Source: Elioraea tepidiphila DSM 17972
GTDB taxonomy: Bacteria > Pseudomonadota > Alphaproteobacteria > Acetobacterales > Acetobacteraceae
Reading direction: 5' to 3'
Length of the DNA stretch: 64,000 nucleotides
NCBI RefSeq assembly: GCF_000378465.1
Contig: NZ_KB899914.1
Span: 62,001-126,000, forward strand
How positions within the stretch are numbered: the stretch's first letter is position 1; each line of letters starts with the position of its first letter. The notes below the pieces were generated by a model. That model saw only the letters and a list, made by a program, of their open reading frames with translations, was not told the DNA's origin and did no database searches. The position numbers were made by a program, and so were the translations under genes. This document shows positions 18,472 through 28,032 of this stretch, in pieces.

Positions 18472-19053
18472 CTAGCTGCGCTGCGCACCAAAATCGACGC
18501 GGACCGGACGGGAAGCCGCTGCCGCCTCGTCCTCGTCGAGCTCGAAGAACTGTGCCTGGAGGAAGCCGAACTGCCGCGCGACCAGGTTGGACGGGAACTG
18601 CTCGATCTTCACGTTCAGATCACGCACCGAGCCGTTGTAGAACCGGCGCGACATCTTGATGCGGTTCTCGGTGTCGGCCAGCTCGGCCTGGAGCTTCGCG
18701 AAATTCGCATCGGCCTTGAGCTGCGGGTAGTTCTCGGCCAGCGCGAACAGCGACTTCAGCGTCGCTTGCAGCATGTTCTCCGACCGCGCCTGGCTGGCCG
18801 GATCGCCCGTGTTGGCCATCGCCTCGCCGCGCGCCTTGACCACGCTCTCCAGCGTGCCGCGCTCATGCCCGGCATAGCCCTTCACCGTCTCTACGAGGTT
18901 GGGAATCAGGTCGTAGCGGCGCTTCATCTGCACCTGGATGTCCGACCACGCCTCGCGCACGCGGGTTCGCAACGAGACCAGCCGGTTGAAGGTGACGATG
19001 ACATAGCCGACGACGACGGCTGCGATCGCGAGCAGGATCCAGATCACGTCCAT
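18472..19053 (-). CDS. LemA family protein
   Basis: 193-residue LemA family member. An N-terminal membrane anchor (about 3-20) exposes an alpha-helical bundle containing FNRLVSLRTRVREAWSDI and QMKRRYDLIPNLVETVKGYA, the diagnostic LemA stretch. RFYNGSVRDLNVKIEQFPSN near the C terminus is equally typical. It is the first gene of a lemA-DUF2207 pair with a 10-base gap, which supports a shared function in the envelope. The biochemical role of LemA is not settled. Confidence 0.92.
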   Translation of the reverse strand: MDVIWILLAIAAVVVGYVIVTFNRLVSLRTRVREAWSDIQVQMKRRYDLIPNLVETVKGYAGHERGTLESVVKARGEAMANTGDPASQARSENMLQATLKSLFALAENYPQLKADANFAKLQAELADTENRIKMSRRFYNGSVRDLNVKIEQFPSNLVARQFGFLQAQFFELDEDEAAAASRPVRVDFGAQRS

Positions 19054-19101
19054 AACGCCCCCGGCAGGTTCTGTCAGCGAAGCCTAAGACCAGAAGGCAA
19101 G

Positions 19102-19133
19102 CTGGGGAAAGGGCCGGCAGGCCCTTTCCCCAG
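19102..19133 (-). terminator. 14-bp perfect hairpin after the arginase-family gene
   Basis: Arms 19102-19115 (CTGGGGAAAGGGCC) and 19120-19133 pair perfectly over a 4-base loop. It lies 17 bases beyond the stop of the leftward arginase-family gene and ahead of lemA. There is no T tract, so termination is probable but not certain. The flank ACCCCTATCCC resembles that of the hairpin at 42468, so it may belong to a dispersed repeat family. Confidence 0.6.
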
Positions 19134-19150
19134 ACCCCTATCCCATGACG

Positions 19151-20011
19151 TCAGGCGAGCGCGGTCACCGCCATCTCGACCGCGAGCCGCGCGCCGCGAC
19201 GCTCCGGATCGCCCCCCGGATCATATGCCGCGAGGCCGAGGCAGCGCATCGGCACGGCCCGTGCGGCCGCGGCGATCGAGGCCAACAGCGCCGCACGCGA
19301 CGGCCAGTGCGGCGCCGGCGTCAGCGGACCGGGCACCTCCTCGGTGCCGGCCACATCGAGGTCGATGTGCATGTACCAGCCCGGCGCAGCCGAGGCGCGC
19401 GGCACCAGCAGCGCCGCCGTGCGCTCGCCCGCATCCGCGCCCATCGCCGCGGCATCCAGCCGCGCGATCGGGTGCGCGGCCAGCGCCAATTCCTCCTCCG
19501 GATCGAGATCGGACGCCCCGATCAGCGCCGCCGCCTCCGCCGAGACGGGGTGAGCGAGCCCGGCCGCCTCGCGCCAGTCATCGAACTCCCAGCCGAGACA
19601 GACGGCATAGGGCATGCCGCCGAGCAGCCCGGTCGAGGTCGTGCGCAGCGTGTGCATGTCGCCATGCGCGTCATACCAGACGATGCCGCTCGCCCCGCAG
19701 GCGCGCGCGACCCCGCCCGCAGGCCCGACCGCCTGGGTGCAGTTCCCCTCCAGGACGAGCGGCATCGCGCCGTCGCCGATCGCCGCGGCGACGGCGTCCG
19801 ACACCATCGCCGCGATCGTGCCGAGATTGGTCACCGGATCGCGCGTACGCCGCTCGCGCGGAAAGACGATCTCGATCGGCTCGGCCACGTCGTGCCCCTG
19901 CGCACGCAGCGCTCCTACCAGCCCCGCTTCGAGCATCGCCGCCGGGCCGCGCGCTTGGCCCCAGCGCGCGACGTCGCCGGCATAGGGGACGATGATGGGA
20001 CGGATGTTCAT
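19151..20011 (-). CDS. arginase/ureohydrolase family protein with altered metal motif
   Basis: 286-residue protein of the arginase/agmatinase/formiminoglutamase superfamily. The second metal motif is intact (WYDAHGDM, Asp114, His116 and Asp118), and HIDLDVAGTEEVPG corresponds to the third (normally DxDxxDP). The first motif, usually GGDHS, reads EGNCTQAVG with Asn90-Cys91 where the metal-binding His is expected. This GNC variant also occurs in bacterial arginase-like proteins of unknown substrate, so the gene is probably functional but not a classical arginase. A strong GGAGG lies just ahead of the ATG. Confidence 0.82.
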   Translation of the reverse strand: MNIRPIIVPYAGDVARWGQARGPAAMLEAGLVGALRAQGHDVAEPIEIVFPRERRTRDPVTNLGTIAAMVSDAVAAAIGDGAMPLVLEGNCTQAVGPAGGVARACGASGIVWYDAHGDMHTLRTTSTGLLGGMPYAVCLGWEFDDWREAAGLAHPVSAEAAALIGASDLDPEEELALAAHPIARLDAAAMGADAGERTAALLVPRASAAPGWYMHIDLDVAGTEEVPGPLTPAPHWPSRAALLASIAAAARAVPMRCLGLAAYDPGGDPERRGARLAVEMAVTALA

Positions 20012-20112
20012 GTCACCTCCGAAGGAGCGGGTGGGGCGATGCAGGGAGAGGGAACCTTGGGGAGGCGCTCGGACTGGCGAAGTCTTCCGCGCGGTCGTAT
20101 GGTCTCCGGCAC

Positions 20113-22329
20113 CTAGAGGAAACTTACCGGATCGACGTCAAGGTCGATCCGCGCCTGCCGCGGCACCTCCGTCGCCGCCAGCCACGCGCGCATCAGCGCC
20201 TGCACGTCCACATCGCGCGCGGCCTTCAGCAGCAGCCGCCGCCGATGCATCCCCCGCAGGATCGACAGCGGCGCGGGCGCCGGTCCGAGCACGACGAATC
20301 GTTCGCCCACGGGCGCCGCCCGTCGCAGCGCCGCCGCCGCCGCGTCCGCAACCGCGGCTTCGGTCGCCGAGACGATCACCGCGACCAGCCGGCCGAACGG
20401 CGGCCACCCACCGGCGCGCCGCGCCGCCATCTCCTCGGCGACGAACCGGTCGATGTCGCCCGACACCAGCGCCTGCATCACCGGATGCGCGGGCTGCCAA
20501 GTCTGCAGCAGCACCCGCCCCGCCTGCGCCGCGCGTCCCGCACGCCCGCCCACCTGGTGCAGCACCTGCAAGGTGCGCTCGGCCGCGCGCAGATCGCCGC
20601 CGGCAAGCCCGAGATCCGCGTCCACCACCCCGACCAGCGTCAGATGCGGGAAGTGCCAGCCCTTGGCGACGAGTTGCGTGCCGACGATCAGGTCGATCTC
20701 GCGGTTCTCGATCATCGCCGCCATCGCCGCCGCCGAATGCGCGCCGTGCACGGTGTCGCTGCTCATCTCCAGCACGCGCGCGGTGGGGAACAGCGTGCGC
20801 ACCTCCTCGGCCACGCGTTCCACACCCGGACCGATCGCGGTGAGCGAGCCCTCGGCGCCGCATTCGGGGCAGGTCTCGGGCGCGGGCTCGCTGTGGCCGC
20901 AATGGTGGCATTGCAGCGTGCGGGTGTAGCGGTGCTCGACCAGCCAGGCGGTGCAGTTGCGGCACTCGAAGCGATGGCCGCAGGCACGGCAGAGCGTCAG
21001 CGGCGCGAAGCCGCGGCGATTGAGGAACAGCAACGCCTGCTCGCTGCGCGCGAGCGTCGCCTCGATCGCGGCGACCAGCGGCGGGGCAAGGAAACGGCCG
21101 CGCGGCGGCGGCTCGCGGCGAAGGTCGATCGCGGTGACTTCGGGCAGGCCGGCCTCGCCATGGCGCTCGGGCAGGTGGAGTCGCGCGTAGCGGCCACGCT
21201 CGACATTCGCGAGCGTCTCCAGCGAGGGCGTCGCACTGACCAGCACGCAGGGCACGTCCTCGATGCGCGCGCGTACCACCGCCATGTCGCGGGCGTGATA
21301 CGTCACGCCGTCCTCCTGCTTGAACGCGGTCTCGTGCTCCTCGTCCACGACCACAAGGCCGAGGGACGCGAAGTTCAGCCACAGCGCGGACCGCGCGCCG
21401 ACGATGATCGGCGCGCGGCCCTCCGCCACCGCGCGCCAGGTCGCGCGCCGGCGCGCGCCGGCGACCTCCGAATGCCACACCGCCGGCGGTGCGCCGAAGC
21501 GCGCGGTGAAACGGTCGATCACCTGCGCCGAGAGGGCGATCTCCGGCAGCAGCACCAGCGCCTGCCGGCCGCGCGCGATCGCCTCGGCGACCGCTTCCAG
21601 ATACGCCTCGGTCTTGCCCGAGCCGGTGACACCATCGAGCAGCGTCACACCGAACCGTGCCGCTGCCACGGCGGCGCGCAGCGTCGCGGCCGCCTCCTGC
21701 TGCGCGGGCGTCAGCGCCGGGGCAAGCGCATCCGCGCGCTGCGGCGCATCGTGCAGCCCGGCCATCTGCGCCGGCGCGAGCAGCCCGGCATCCGCCATGC
21801 CGCGCAGCACGCCGGGCGTGACACCGGCCGCGCGCGCGAGGTCGGAGCCGGTCCAGACCAGCCCGGGCGCGGCGCGCAGCACCTCCAGCACGCGCGCGCG
21901 CTCGGGCGTGACGCGCACACCCTCCGGCACCGCGTCCACGAGCCGCCAGCCGACGCGCGGCCGCGGCGCCTCGGTGGCGGCCGGAATCGGCAGCGCCATG
22001 CGCAGCACGTCGCCCGGCGCGCTCAGCGTGTAGTCCGCCACCCAGTCGATGAAGCGGAGCAGCGCCGGGCGCAACGGCGGCGTCGGCACGGCCGACGCGA
22101 TCGGGCGCAGCTTCGCGGCCGGCACCGTGCCATCCGGCTCGCCATGCCACACCACGCCGTAGAGCACGCGCGGGCCGAGCGGCACGGTCACCACCGCGCC
22201 GGGCGCGACCTCCATCGCGTCCGGCACCGCGTAGTCGTAGGCACCTTCGAGCGGCAACGGCAGCAGCACGGGCACGCGCGGGCGCCCGCCCGCGTCATCC
22301 GGCCGTCGCTTTCCCCCGGCCCCGGCCAC
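20113..22329 (-). CDS. priA: primosomal protein N' (replication restart helicase PriA)
   Basis: 738-residue superfamily 2 helicase that recognises stalled forks and reloads the replisome. The N-terminal 3'-end-binding domain ([16 protein letters not shown]) is followed by Walker A GVTGSGKT at about 245, the DEAH-type box DEEH, a zinc-binding insert with four CxxC pairs (CRACGH through CPECGAEG), and helicase motifs [15 protein letters not shown] and [11 protein letters not shown]. The reading frame starts with GTG at 22329, 41 bases from the divergent transaldolase start. Length and motif order are standard. Confidence 0.95.
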   Translation of the reverse strand: MAGAGGKRRPDDAGGRPRVPVLLPLPLEGAYDYAVPDAMEVAPGAVVTVPLGPRVLYGVVWHGEPDGTVPAAKLRPIASAVPTPPLRPALLRFIDWVADYTLSAPGDVLRMALPIPAATEAPRPRVGWRLVDAVPEGVRVTPERARVLEVLRAAPGLVWTGSDLARAAGVTPGVLRGMADAGLLAPAQMAGLHDAPQRADALAPALTPAQQEAAATLRAAVAAARFGVTLLDGVTGSGKTEAYLEAVAEAIARGRQALVLLPEIALSAQVIDRFTARFGAPPAVWHSEVAGARRRATWRAVAEGRAPIIVGARSALWLNFASLGLVVVDEEHETAFKQEDGVTYHARDMAVVRARIEDVPCVLVSATPSLETLANVERGRYARLHLPERHGEAGLPEVTAIDLRREPPPRGRFLAPPLVAAIEATLARSEQALLFLNRRGFAPLTLCRACGHRFECRNCTAWLVEHRYTRTLQCHHCGHSEPAPETCPECGAEGSLTAIGPGVERVAEEVRTLFPTARVLEMSSDTVHGAHSAAAMAAMIENREIDLIVGTQLVAKGWHFPHLTLVGVVDADLGLAGGDLRAAERTLQVLHQVGGRAGRAAQAGRVLLQTWQPAHPVMQALVSGDIDRFVAEEMAARRAGGWPPFGRLVAVIVSATEAAVADAAAAALRRAAPVGERFVVLGPAPAPLSILRGMHRRRLLLKAARDVDVQALMRAWLAATEVPRQARIDLDVDPVSFL

Positions 22330-22370
22330 GGTTATGGTGCCCCCGACTCCGCCATGGATGGAAGTTTCGC

Positions 22371-23024
22371 ATGAAGTTCTTCGTCGACACCGCCGACATC
22401 GCCGAGATCAGGGCGCTCGCCGCGCTCGGCATGGTCGATGGCGTCACCACCAACCCGTCGCTGATCGCCAAGTCCGGGCGCAAGATCACCGAGGTGATCG
22501 TCGAGATCTGCGAGGCGGTGCCGGGCCCGGTCTCGGCCGAGGTCACCGCGACCGAGTTTGCGCCGATGCTGAAGGAGGCCCGCTTCCTGCGCGGCCTCGC
22601 GAAGAACGTCGTCGTCAAGCTGCCGCTGACCATGGACGGGCTGAAGGCGTGCAAGGCGCTGTCGGACGAGGGCGTGCCGGTGAATGTCACACTCTGCTTC
22701 TCGGCCGCGCAGGCGCTGCTCGCGGCCAAGGCCGGCGCTGCCTATATCAGCCCCTTCGTCGGCCGGCTGGATGACGTGGGTCAGGACGGCATGGCGCTGA
22801 TCGCCGAGATCGTCGAGATCTACGCCAACTACGATTTCGGCACGGAGGTGCTGGTGGCCTCGGTGCGCAACCCGATGCATGTCGTGCAGGCGGCGAAGCT
22901 CGGCGCCGATGTCGCGACCTTGCCGCCCGCGGTGCTGCGCCAGCTCTTCCAGCATCCGCTGACCGACAAGGGCCTCGCGGCGTTTCTCGCCGACTGGGCC
23001 AAGACCGGACAGTCGATCCTGTGA
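22371..23024 (+). CDS. tal: transaldolase, short fructose-6-phosphate aldolase-like type
   Basis: 217-residue TalC/MipB-type transaldolase, the short (decameric) class that transfers dihydroxyacetone units between sugar phosphates in the non-oxidative pentose phosphate pathway, or splits fructose 6-phosphate. [40 protein letters not shown] with Schiff-base Lys83, and [10 protein letters not shown] are family motifs. The stop overlaps the next start (GTGA at 23021-23024), coupling it to the DUF484 gene and then xerC, a conserved alphaproteobacterial cluster. Confidence 0.93.
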   Translation: MKFFVDTADIAEIRALAALGMVDGVTTNPSLIAKSGRKITEVIVEICEAVPGPVSAEVTATEFAPMLKEARFLRGLAKNVVVKLPLTMDGLKACKALSDEGVPVNVTLCFSAAQALLAAKAGAAYISPFVGRLDDVGQDGMALIAEIVEIYANYDFGTEVLVASVRNPMHVVQAAKLGADVATLPPAVLRQLFQHPLTDKGLAAFLADWAKTGQSIL

Positions 23025-23716
23025 GCACGGACCGGCCCCGCTCGCGCAGACGGGCCGGCACGGTCGAGCCCGATCCGGACGAGGCCGCCTTCGTCGAGGC
23101 GTTCCTGCGGGCACACCCCGGCTTCCTCGCCGATCGCCCTGCCCTGTACCGCGCACTGACGCCGCCCCGGCGCGTGCATGGCGAACGGCTCGCCGACCAC
23201 ATGGCGGCGATGCTGGAGGTTGAGCGCGAGCGCGGCGTGCAGTTGCGTGACCGTACAGAGGCGCTGCTCGCGGCGGGGCGCGCCAATGCCGCGATCCAGT
23301 CGCGTGCGCAGCGCGCGGTGCTGGCGGTGATGGCCGCGCGCGGCGCGGCCGAGGCGCTCGACATCATCGTGCAGGACTGGCCTGCGCTGCTCGGCGTCGA
23401 TGTCGTGGCGGTCTGCGCCGAGGCGCGCGCGCTGCCGCTCGCGCGTCCGCTGCCGCGCGGGTTCGTGGCGCGCATGGTGCCGTCCGGCACGCCCGTGGCC
23501 TTGCGCCCGCAATCCTTCGAGACGGAAACCCTCTACGGCGAGGCGGCACCGCTGGTCGCCTCCGATGCGCTCGCACGGTTGCCGCTGCCGAAAGGCGGCG
23601 AGGCGCTGCTCGCCTGCGGCGTGCGCGACCCGGGCGCCTATGAGCCGGGCCAGGGCACCGACGTGCTGGCCTTCCTGGCCGCCGTCACCGCCGTTGCGCT
23701 CACGCGCAGCCCGTGA
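23021..23716 (+). CDS. DUF484 family protein
   Basis: 231-residue cytoplasmic protein with the two-part DUF484 layout. A helical N terminus (about 20-110: [21 protein letters not shown], then a coiled-coil-like [20 protein letters not shown]) is followed by a GAF-like domain. GTG at 23021 overlaps the transaldolase stop, and its own stop overlaps the GTG of xerC. The same order beside xerC is common in proteobacteria. Molecular function is unknown. Confidence 0.88.
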   Translation: MSTDRPRSRRRAGTVEPDPDEAAFVEAFLRAHPGFLADRPALYRALTPPRRVHGERLADHMAAMLEVERERGVQLRDRTEALLAAGRANAAIQSRAQRAVLAVMAARGAAEALDIIVQDWPALLGVDVVAVCAEARALPLARPLPRGFVARMVPSGTPVALRPQSFETETLYGEAAPLVASDALARLPLPKGGEALLACGVRDPGAYEPGQGTDVLAFLAAVTAVALTRSP

Positions 23717-24639
23717 CCGCGGACGCGGCGCTCACGTCGTTCCTCGACTGGCTCGCCGCCGAACGCCGGGCCTCGCCTGCGACCATCACCGCCTATCGTC
23801 ACGACATCGCCACGTTCCTCGGCTTCCTGACGCGCCATCTCGGCGCGGCCCCGGATCGCGCCGCGCTCGGTGCGCTCACGGCGGCCGATTTCCGCGCCTG
23901 GCTCGCCGAGCGCGCCGCCGAGGGTGTGACCAACGCGACGCGCGCGCGCGGGCTCGCGGCGCTGCGCAGCTTCTATCGGTTCCTGGCGCGGAACGGCGGG
24001 CCGGACTGTCCGGCGATCCGCCTGATCGCCACGCCGCGCGCGCGCGTCCCGGCCCCGCGCGCGCTGAGCCGGATCGACGCCGAGACACTCGCCGCCGAGG
24101 CGGGCACCTTGGCCGACGAGCCCTGGATCGCCGCGCGCGATGCCGCGCTCGTGCTGCTGCTCTACGGGTGCGGGCTGCGCGCGGCCGAGGCACTCGGGCT
24201 CACCCGCCGCGACGCGCCGCTGCCGGGCGGGTCGGCGAGCCTGCGCGTGCGCGGCAAGGGGTCGAAGGAGCGCGACGTGCCCGTGCTGCCGGTCGTGCGC
24301 GAGGCGATCGGCGACTACATCCGGCTCTGCCCGCATCCGCTCGCGCCCGACGCGCCGCTGTTCCGGGGCGTCCGCGGCGGACCGCTGAACGACCGGCTGC
24401 TCCGGCTCGCGCTCGCCCGCGCGCGCGCCGCCCTCGGTCTGCCGGATCACGCTTCGCCGCATGCGCTCCGGCACAGCTTCGCCACGCATCTGTTGCAGGC
24501 GGGCGCGGATCTGCGCGCCATCCAGGAACTGCTCGGCCACGCCAGTCTCTCGACCACGCAGCGCTACACCGCGGTGGACGAAGCGCAGGTGATGGCGGTG
24601 TGGCAGCGGGCGCATCCGCGCGCGGCCGGGACCGGTTAG
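23713..24639 (+). CDS. xerC: site-specific tyrosine recombinase XerC
   Basis: 308-residue tyrosine recombinase that with XerD resolves chromosome dimers at dif. An N-terminal SAM-like domain (about 5-95) is followed by the catalytic domain with all active-site residues: Arg156 (GCGLRAAEALGL), Lys182 (RVRGKGSKER), His250, Arg253 (HALRHSFATHLL), His276 (LLGHASLSTTQRYT) and the nucleophile Tyr285. Length and the DUF484 neighbour fit XerC rather than a mobile-element integrase. The start overlaps DUF484 (GTGA), and the stop is shared with the convergent exporter within TTAG. Confidence 0.94.
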   Translation: MTADAALTSFLDWLAAERRASPATITAYRHDIATFLGFLTRHLGAAPDRAALGALTAADFRAWLAERAAEGVTNATRARGLAALRSFYRFLARNGGPDCPAIRLIATPRARVPAPRALSRIDAETLAAEAGTLADEPWIAARDAALVLLLYGCGLRAAEALGLTRRDAPLPGGSASLRVRGKGSKERDVPVLPVVREAIGDYIRLCPHPLAPDAPLFRGVRGGPLNDRLLRLALARARAALGLPDHASPHALRHSFATHLLQAGADLRAIQELLGHASLSTTQRYTAVDEAQVMAVWQRAHPRAAGTG

Positions 24640-25826
24640 CGCCCTCGTCCCCGCCCCGCCGCGACGGCGGCAACGATGCCGCAGGCCGCCATCACCCAGG
24701 GCATCGGCAGGATCGAGGCCGCCGCCGCCGCCGCCGCGCCGGCGGCGATCTGGATCGCGCCGGCCAGGCTCGCCGCCGTACCGGCGCGCTCGCCGAACGG
24801 CGCGAGCGCCTCGGCGAAGGCGGCGGGCAGTGCGAAGCCGAGGCCGAGCACGAACACCAGCATCGTCACGTTCACCGCGTGCTTGCCGAACATCCCGAGC
24901 GGGTCGAGCGCGGCCATGCCGAGCCCGCCCGCCAGCATGAGCGCCACGCCGATCGCCATCGCGCGTCCCGGGCTGCCCCGCTTCATCAGCGCCCGCGCGG
25001 CGCCGCCACCGATCAGCACGCCGAGCACCGCGATCAGCGGATAGACCGCATAGGCCATCGGCGTCAGGCCGAAGACCGTGATGTAGAGCGTGGGGCTGCC
25101 CGCGCCGAAGGCGAAAAGCCCGCCCATCGCCCCGGCCGCCACGGCGGCCGGCGGGCGGAAACGACCGTCGCGCCAGACGGCGCGGTACGCGTGAAGCACC
25201 GCGCCAAGCTCGAGCGCCGGCGCGCGCACCCGGCTGGTCTCGGGCATGGCCGCCGCCGCCCAGGCCAGCACGCCGAGTCCCGCCCCCGCGCTGGCCCAGA
25301 AGCCAAGCCGCCAGCCCTCCGCCTGTTCGAGCGCGGCGCCGGCAAGCGGCGCGAGCGCCGGCACCGCCGCCGTCGCCATCGACAGTGCGGCCATGCCGCG
25401 GCCGAGCGCCCGCCCCTCCGCGCCGTCGCGCAGGCTGGCCCGCGCGATCACCAGCCCGGCCGCGCCGCCCAGCGCCTGCAACGCCCGCCCGACCAGCAAC
25501 ACCCAGAACGCAGGGGCGAGGGCAGCGACCGCACTGCCGAGCGCGAACACGACCAGGGCGGCGAGCACCACCGGCCGCCGCCCGTGCCGGTCCGAGAGCG
25601 GGCCCCAGAGCAATTGCGACGGCGCGAAGGCGGCGAGGAACACCGCGACCACCAGCCCGGCCGCGCCGGCGCCGAACTCGGCCCCGATCGCCGGCAGGCT
25701 CGGCAGTGGCAGGTTGGCGGCGACCTGGCCGATCCCGGCGACGCTGGCCAGCAGGACGAACGGAACGGCCGTGGCAGGCGCCGAGAGAGCGGCGGTCGTG
25801 GTGCCGGTCCTGGGCGCTCCGTCCAT
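24636..25826 (-). CDS. MFS transporter, Bcr/CflA drug-resistance type
   Basis: 396-residue major facilitator with 12 hydrophobic segments. It carries LWGPLSDRHGRRPVVLAAL, the MFS signature between TM2 and TM3, and the GRALQALGGAAGLVIARA motif C typical of 12-TM proton-drug antiporters such as Bcr/CflA. The likely role is proton-driven export of a drug-like compound. ATG 25826 was chosen, with a short hydrophilic leader before TM1. It follows the DMT exporter gene (stop 25859) by 32 bases on the same strand, so they may be co-transcribed. Confidence 0.88.
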   Translation of the reverse strand: MDGAPRTGTTTAALSAPATAVPFVLLASVAGIGQVAANLPLPSLPAIGAEFGAGAAGLVVAVFLAAFAPSQLLWGPLSDRHGRRPVVLAALVVFALGSAVAALAPAFWVLLVGRALQALGGAAGLVIARASLRDGAEGRALGRGMAALSMATAAVPALAPLAGAALEQAEGWRLGFWASAGAGLGVLAWAAAAMPETSRVRAPALELGAVLHAYRAVWRDGRFRPPAAVAAGAMGGLFAFGAGSPTLYITVFGLTPMAYAVYPLIAVLGVLIGGGAARALMKRGSPGRAMAIGVALMLAGGLGMAALDPLGMFGKHAVNVTMLVFVLGLGFALPAAFAEALAPFGERAGTAASLAGAIQIAAGAAAAAAASILPMPWVMAACGIVAAVAAGRGRGR

Positions 25827-25858
25827 GCGCCGGACCTTCGCGGCAGAGGCCGCGCGCG

Positions 25859-26728
25859 TCAACGCCTCGCCGGGGCGTGCGCCGCGAGCATCGTGCCGGC
25901 GAGGATCAGCGCGATCCCGGACGCGGCCACGGCATCGGGGACGAGGCCGAACAGCAGCAGGTCGAAGCCGAGCGCCCAGGCGAGCTTCACGTATTGCCAG
26001 GGTTGGAGTGTCGCGACCTCGGCCCGCTGCAAGGCCGCCGCGAGCGTCCACTGCCCGGCCGCCTGGAGCGCGGCGAAGGAGGCGAGCAGAACCCAGTCGG
26101 CCCCGCTCGGCGCGGTCCAGAGGAGCGGCATGGCGAGCCCGGTCATCGCCGCACCGACCAGCGCCGATTGCAGGGTGAAATCCATGGCGGTCGCCTCGCC
26201 GCGCAGCCGCCGGGCGAGCAGCTGGTAGCCGGCATAGGCGAACTGGCCGGCGACCGCGAAGGCCGCGGCCGGCTGGAACGCCGCGAGCCCCGGCCGCAGC
26301 ACCGCGAGCACGCCGAGGAAACCGAGCGCGACCGCGGTCCAGCGCCGGGCGCCGACGCGCTCGCCGAGCACGGGGCCGGCGAGCACGGTCAGGATGATCG
26401 GGCCGGTGAATCCGATCGCCGAGACCTCGATCACCGGCATGCGCGCATAGGCCAGGATCACCAGGATCGAGGAGCCGATCACGCCGATCCCGGCGAGCCG
26501 CATGTCGCGGGCGCGCGGCGGAAACAAGGCGCGCCGCCACGCCGCCTGCGGGCGCGGCAGGAACGGACTGATCACGGCGGCGGCCAGCAGCAGGAGGGCG
26601 CAGCGGAGGAAGGTGATCTGCATCGCGTCGATCCGCGCGCTGAGCAGCTTCGCGGTCACGTAGCCGGCCGTGTAGAGCAGGCCTGACAGCACGACGAGCA
26701 GAGGGCCGAGGAGAGCGGGGCGCGGCAT
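25859..26728 (-). CDS. DMT superfamily permease (EamA family)
   Basis: 289-residue membrane protein with ten hydrophobic segments arranged as two EamA repeats. Family features include LRCALLLLAAAVI in the first repeat, the VSAIGFTGPIILTVLAGPVLGER segment, and WQYVKLAWALGFDLLLFG in the second. Such permeases usually export amino acids or other metabolites; the substrate is not predictable. ATG 26728 was preferred to an in-frame ATG 51 bases upstream because the extension is Arg-rich and atypical. Divergent from the nitronate monooxygenase remnant. Confidence 0.85.
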   Translation of the reverse strand: MPRPALLGPLLVVLSGLLYTAGYVTAKLLSARIDAMQITFLRCALLLLAAAVISPFLPRPQAAWRRALFPPRARDMRLAGIGVIGSSILVILAYARMPVIEVSAIGFTGPIILTVLAGPVLGERVGARRWTAVALGFLGVLAVLRPGLAAFQPAAAFAVAGQFAYAGYQLLARRLRGEATAMDFTLQSALVGAAMTGLAMPLLWTAPSGADWVLLASFAALQAAGQWTLAAALQRAEVATLQPWQYVKLAWALGFDLLLFGLVPDAVAASGIALILAGTMLAAHAPARR

Positions 26729-26875
26729 GGGCTCGGGCGAGCCTCGCACGCGCGGCCGCACGGCGGAACCGGCGGACATGATCGAAACGCGATCCGGCGT
26801 CCGCGGACACGCAGCGGACATCTCCGACCGCCACACACCGGCCGAACGAGCGATTTCCCTGCGAGGAGTGCATCG

Positions 26876-27399
26876 ATGCTCACCACGCCATTGTCCGAGC
26901 GGTTCGGCCTGACCCTGCCGGTGGTCTCCGCCGGCATGGCCCTTGTCGCCGGCCCGCGGCTTGCCGCCGCGGTGTCGAATGCGGGCGGCCACAACCGCGC
27001 CGAGGCGACCACGATGACGCTGCTGCCGGCGGTGATCCGTGCGGTGGCCCCCCTGCCCGTGCTGGCGGCCCGGGGGAGCGGACGGGCGCGCACTGTGCCA
27101 TGCCGCCATGCGCGACTGGCGCGCCCGCGAGGCGGAGGCAGCGGTGCTGCCGGCCGAGATCGTCGGCGAGACGGTGATCGGCGCCTCGCTTGTCGCCATG
27201 CCCCGCTTCTCGGCGATCCTGCCGACCGTGGCCACAAGCGGCAAGCTCGGCCAGATGTGCCTGACTGCGGGCGAGGCGGCCGGAAACATCGCCGCGGTGC
27301 TGCCCGCCGCCGCGATCCTGGAGGCGTTCCGGCGCGAGGCCGCCGACGCCCTGAACCGGCTGACCGGGCGCAGCGCGCGCAAGGCGGCGGCCCGAGCCG
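26876..27399 (+). pseudogene. nitronate monooxygenase (2-nitropropane dioxygenase) remnant
   Basis: The segment starts like an intact enzyme, MLTTPLSERFGLTLPVVSAG then MALVAGPRLAAAVSNAGG, which is the FMN-binding N terminus of the family. It then jumps directly to a stretch normally about 150 residues later (EATTMTLLPAVIRAVAPLPVLAA). Just after this the frame is lost: with one extra C near 27070 removed, the reading becomes AAGGADGRA, the expected flavin-phosphate loop, and continues as a plausible C terminus (TAGEAAGNIAAVLPAAAIL). An internal deletion, perhaps between the two GCGGGCGG-like AGG codons, plus a frameshift explain this. No functional protein is expected. Confidence 0.75.
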
Positions 27400-27972
27400 A
27401 TGCGCCTGATCCGTCCCGCCCGCGCCGAGGACGCCGCCGCGATCGCGCGGCTGTTCCTGATCTCCTCGGACGGGCTCGCCGCCTATATTTGGGGCCTGCT
27501 CGCCGGGCCGGGCGAGCCGCTGGAGGCGGTCGGGCGTCGGCGCTACGCGCGCACCGGCGTGGCGTTCTCCTGGGAGAACGCGCTGGTGGCCGAACAGGAG
27601 GGCGCCGTGGTGGGCATGGCGCATGCCTTCCCGATCGGCGTTTCGGATGCGCCGAGCGAGGAGCCCGATCCCATCCTGCGGCCGTATGCCGAGCTCGAGG
27701 AGCCGGGCAGCCTCTACCTCGCCGGCCTGGCGATCGAAACGCCCTACCGCGGCCTTGGCATCGGCTCGGCGCTGATGGACGCGACCGAGGCGCGGGCTGC
27801 CGCGCGCGGGTTCGACCGGGTCAGCACGATCTCTTTCGCGATGAACACCGGCGCCTATCGGCTCTACGAACGCCGCGGCTATGTCGCCAAGGACCGCCGT
27901 CCGCTCGTGCCGCACCCGACGCTGCGCTATACCTCGGGCGACGCCGTGCTGCTGGTCAAGACGCTCGGCTGA
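27400..27972 (+). CDS. GNAT family N-acetyltransferase
   Basis: 190-residue acetyl-CoA-dependent acetyltransferase of the GNAT fold. It begins MRLIRPARAEDAAAIARLF, the classical first strand and helix. The acetyl-CoA pyrophosphate loop is LAIETPYRGLGIGSALMDA around 105-123 (R/QxxGxG/A type), followed by GAYRLYERRGYVAKD, the usual motif B. The acceptor could be a protein N terminus, an amine or a small metabolite. It sits after the broken nitronate monooxygenase and before a terminator-like hairpin. Confidence 0.88.
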   Translation: MRLIRPARAEDAAAIARLFLISSDGLAAYIWGLLAGPGEPLEAVGRRRYARTGVAFSWENALVAEQEGAVVGMAHAFPIGVSDAPSEEPDPILRPYAELEEPGSLYLAGLAIETPYRGLGIGSALMDATEARAAARGFDRVSTISFAMNTGAYRLYERRGYVAKDRRPLVPHPTLRYTSGDAVLLVKTLG

Positions 27973-27988
27973 TCCCCGCCACCGGCGT

Positions 27989-28017
27989 TTGACGCTGCGG
28001 CGCAGCAGGCGTATCCC
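27989..28017 (+). promoter_or_regulatory. candidate sigma-70-like promoter of the sdh operon
   Basis: TTGACG (27989-27994) and TATCCC (28012-28017) are separated by exactly 17 bases. This is the best promoter match in the interval and the only space available upstream of sdhC. It precedes the hairpin at 28033-28062, so a transcript starting near 28024 would carry that hairpin in its leader. Confidence 0.45.
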
Positions 28018-28032
28018 TTGGCCTCGGTTCTG

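Noticed and set aside
23713-24639. Mobile-element integrase
   Set aside because: The tyrosine recombinase has the length, motifs and DUF484 neighbour of housekeeping XerC, and no attachment sites or phage genes are nearby.
26772-26820. Three GCGGACA motifs upstream of the nitronate monooxygenase remnant
   Set aside because: Spacing is irregular (31 and 11 bases) and seven-base repeats are expected by chance in this composition.
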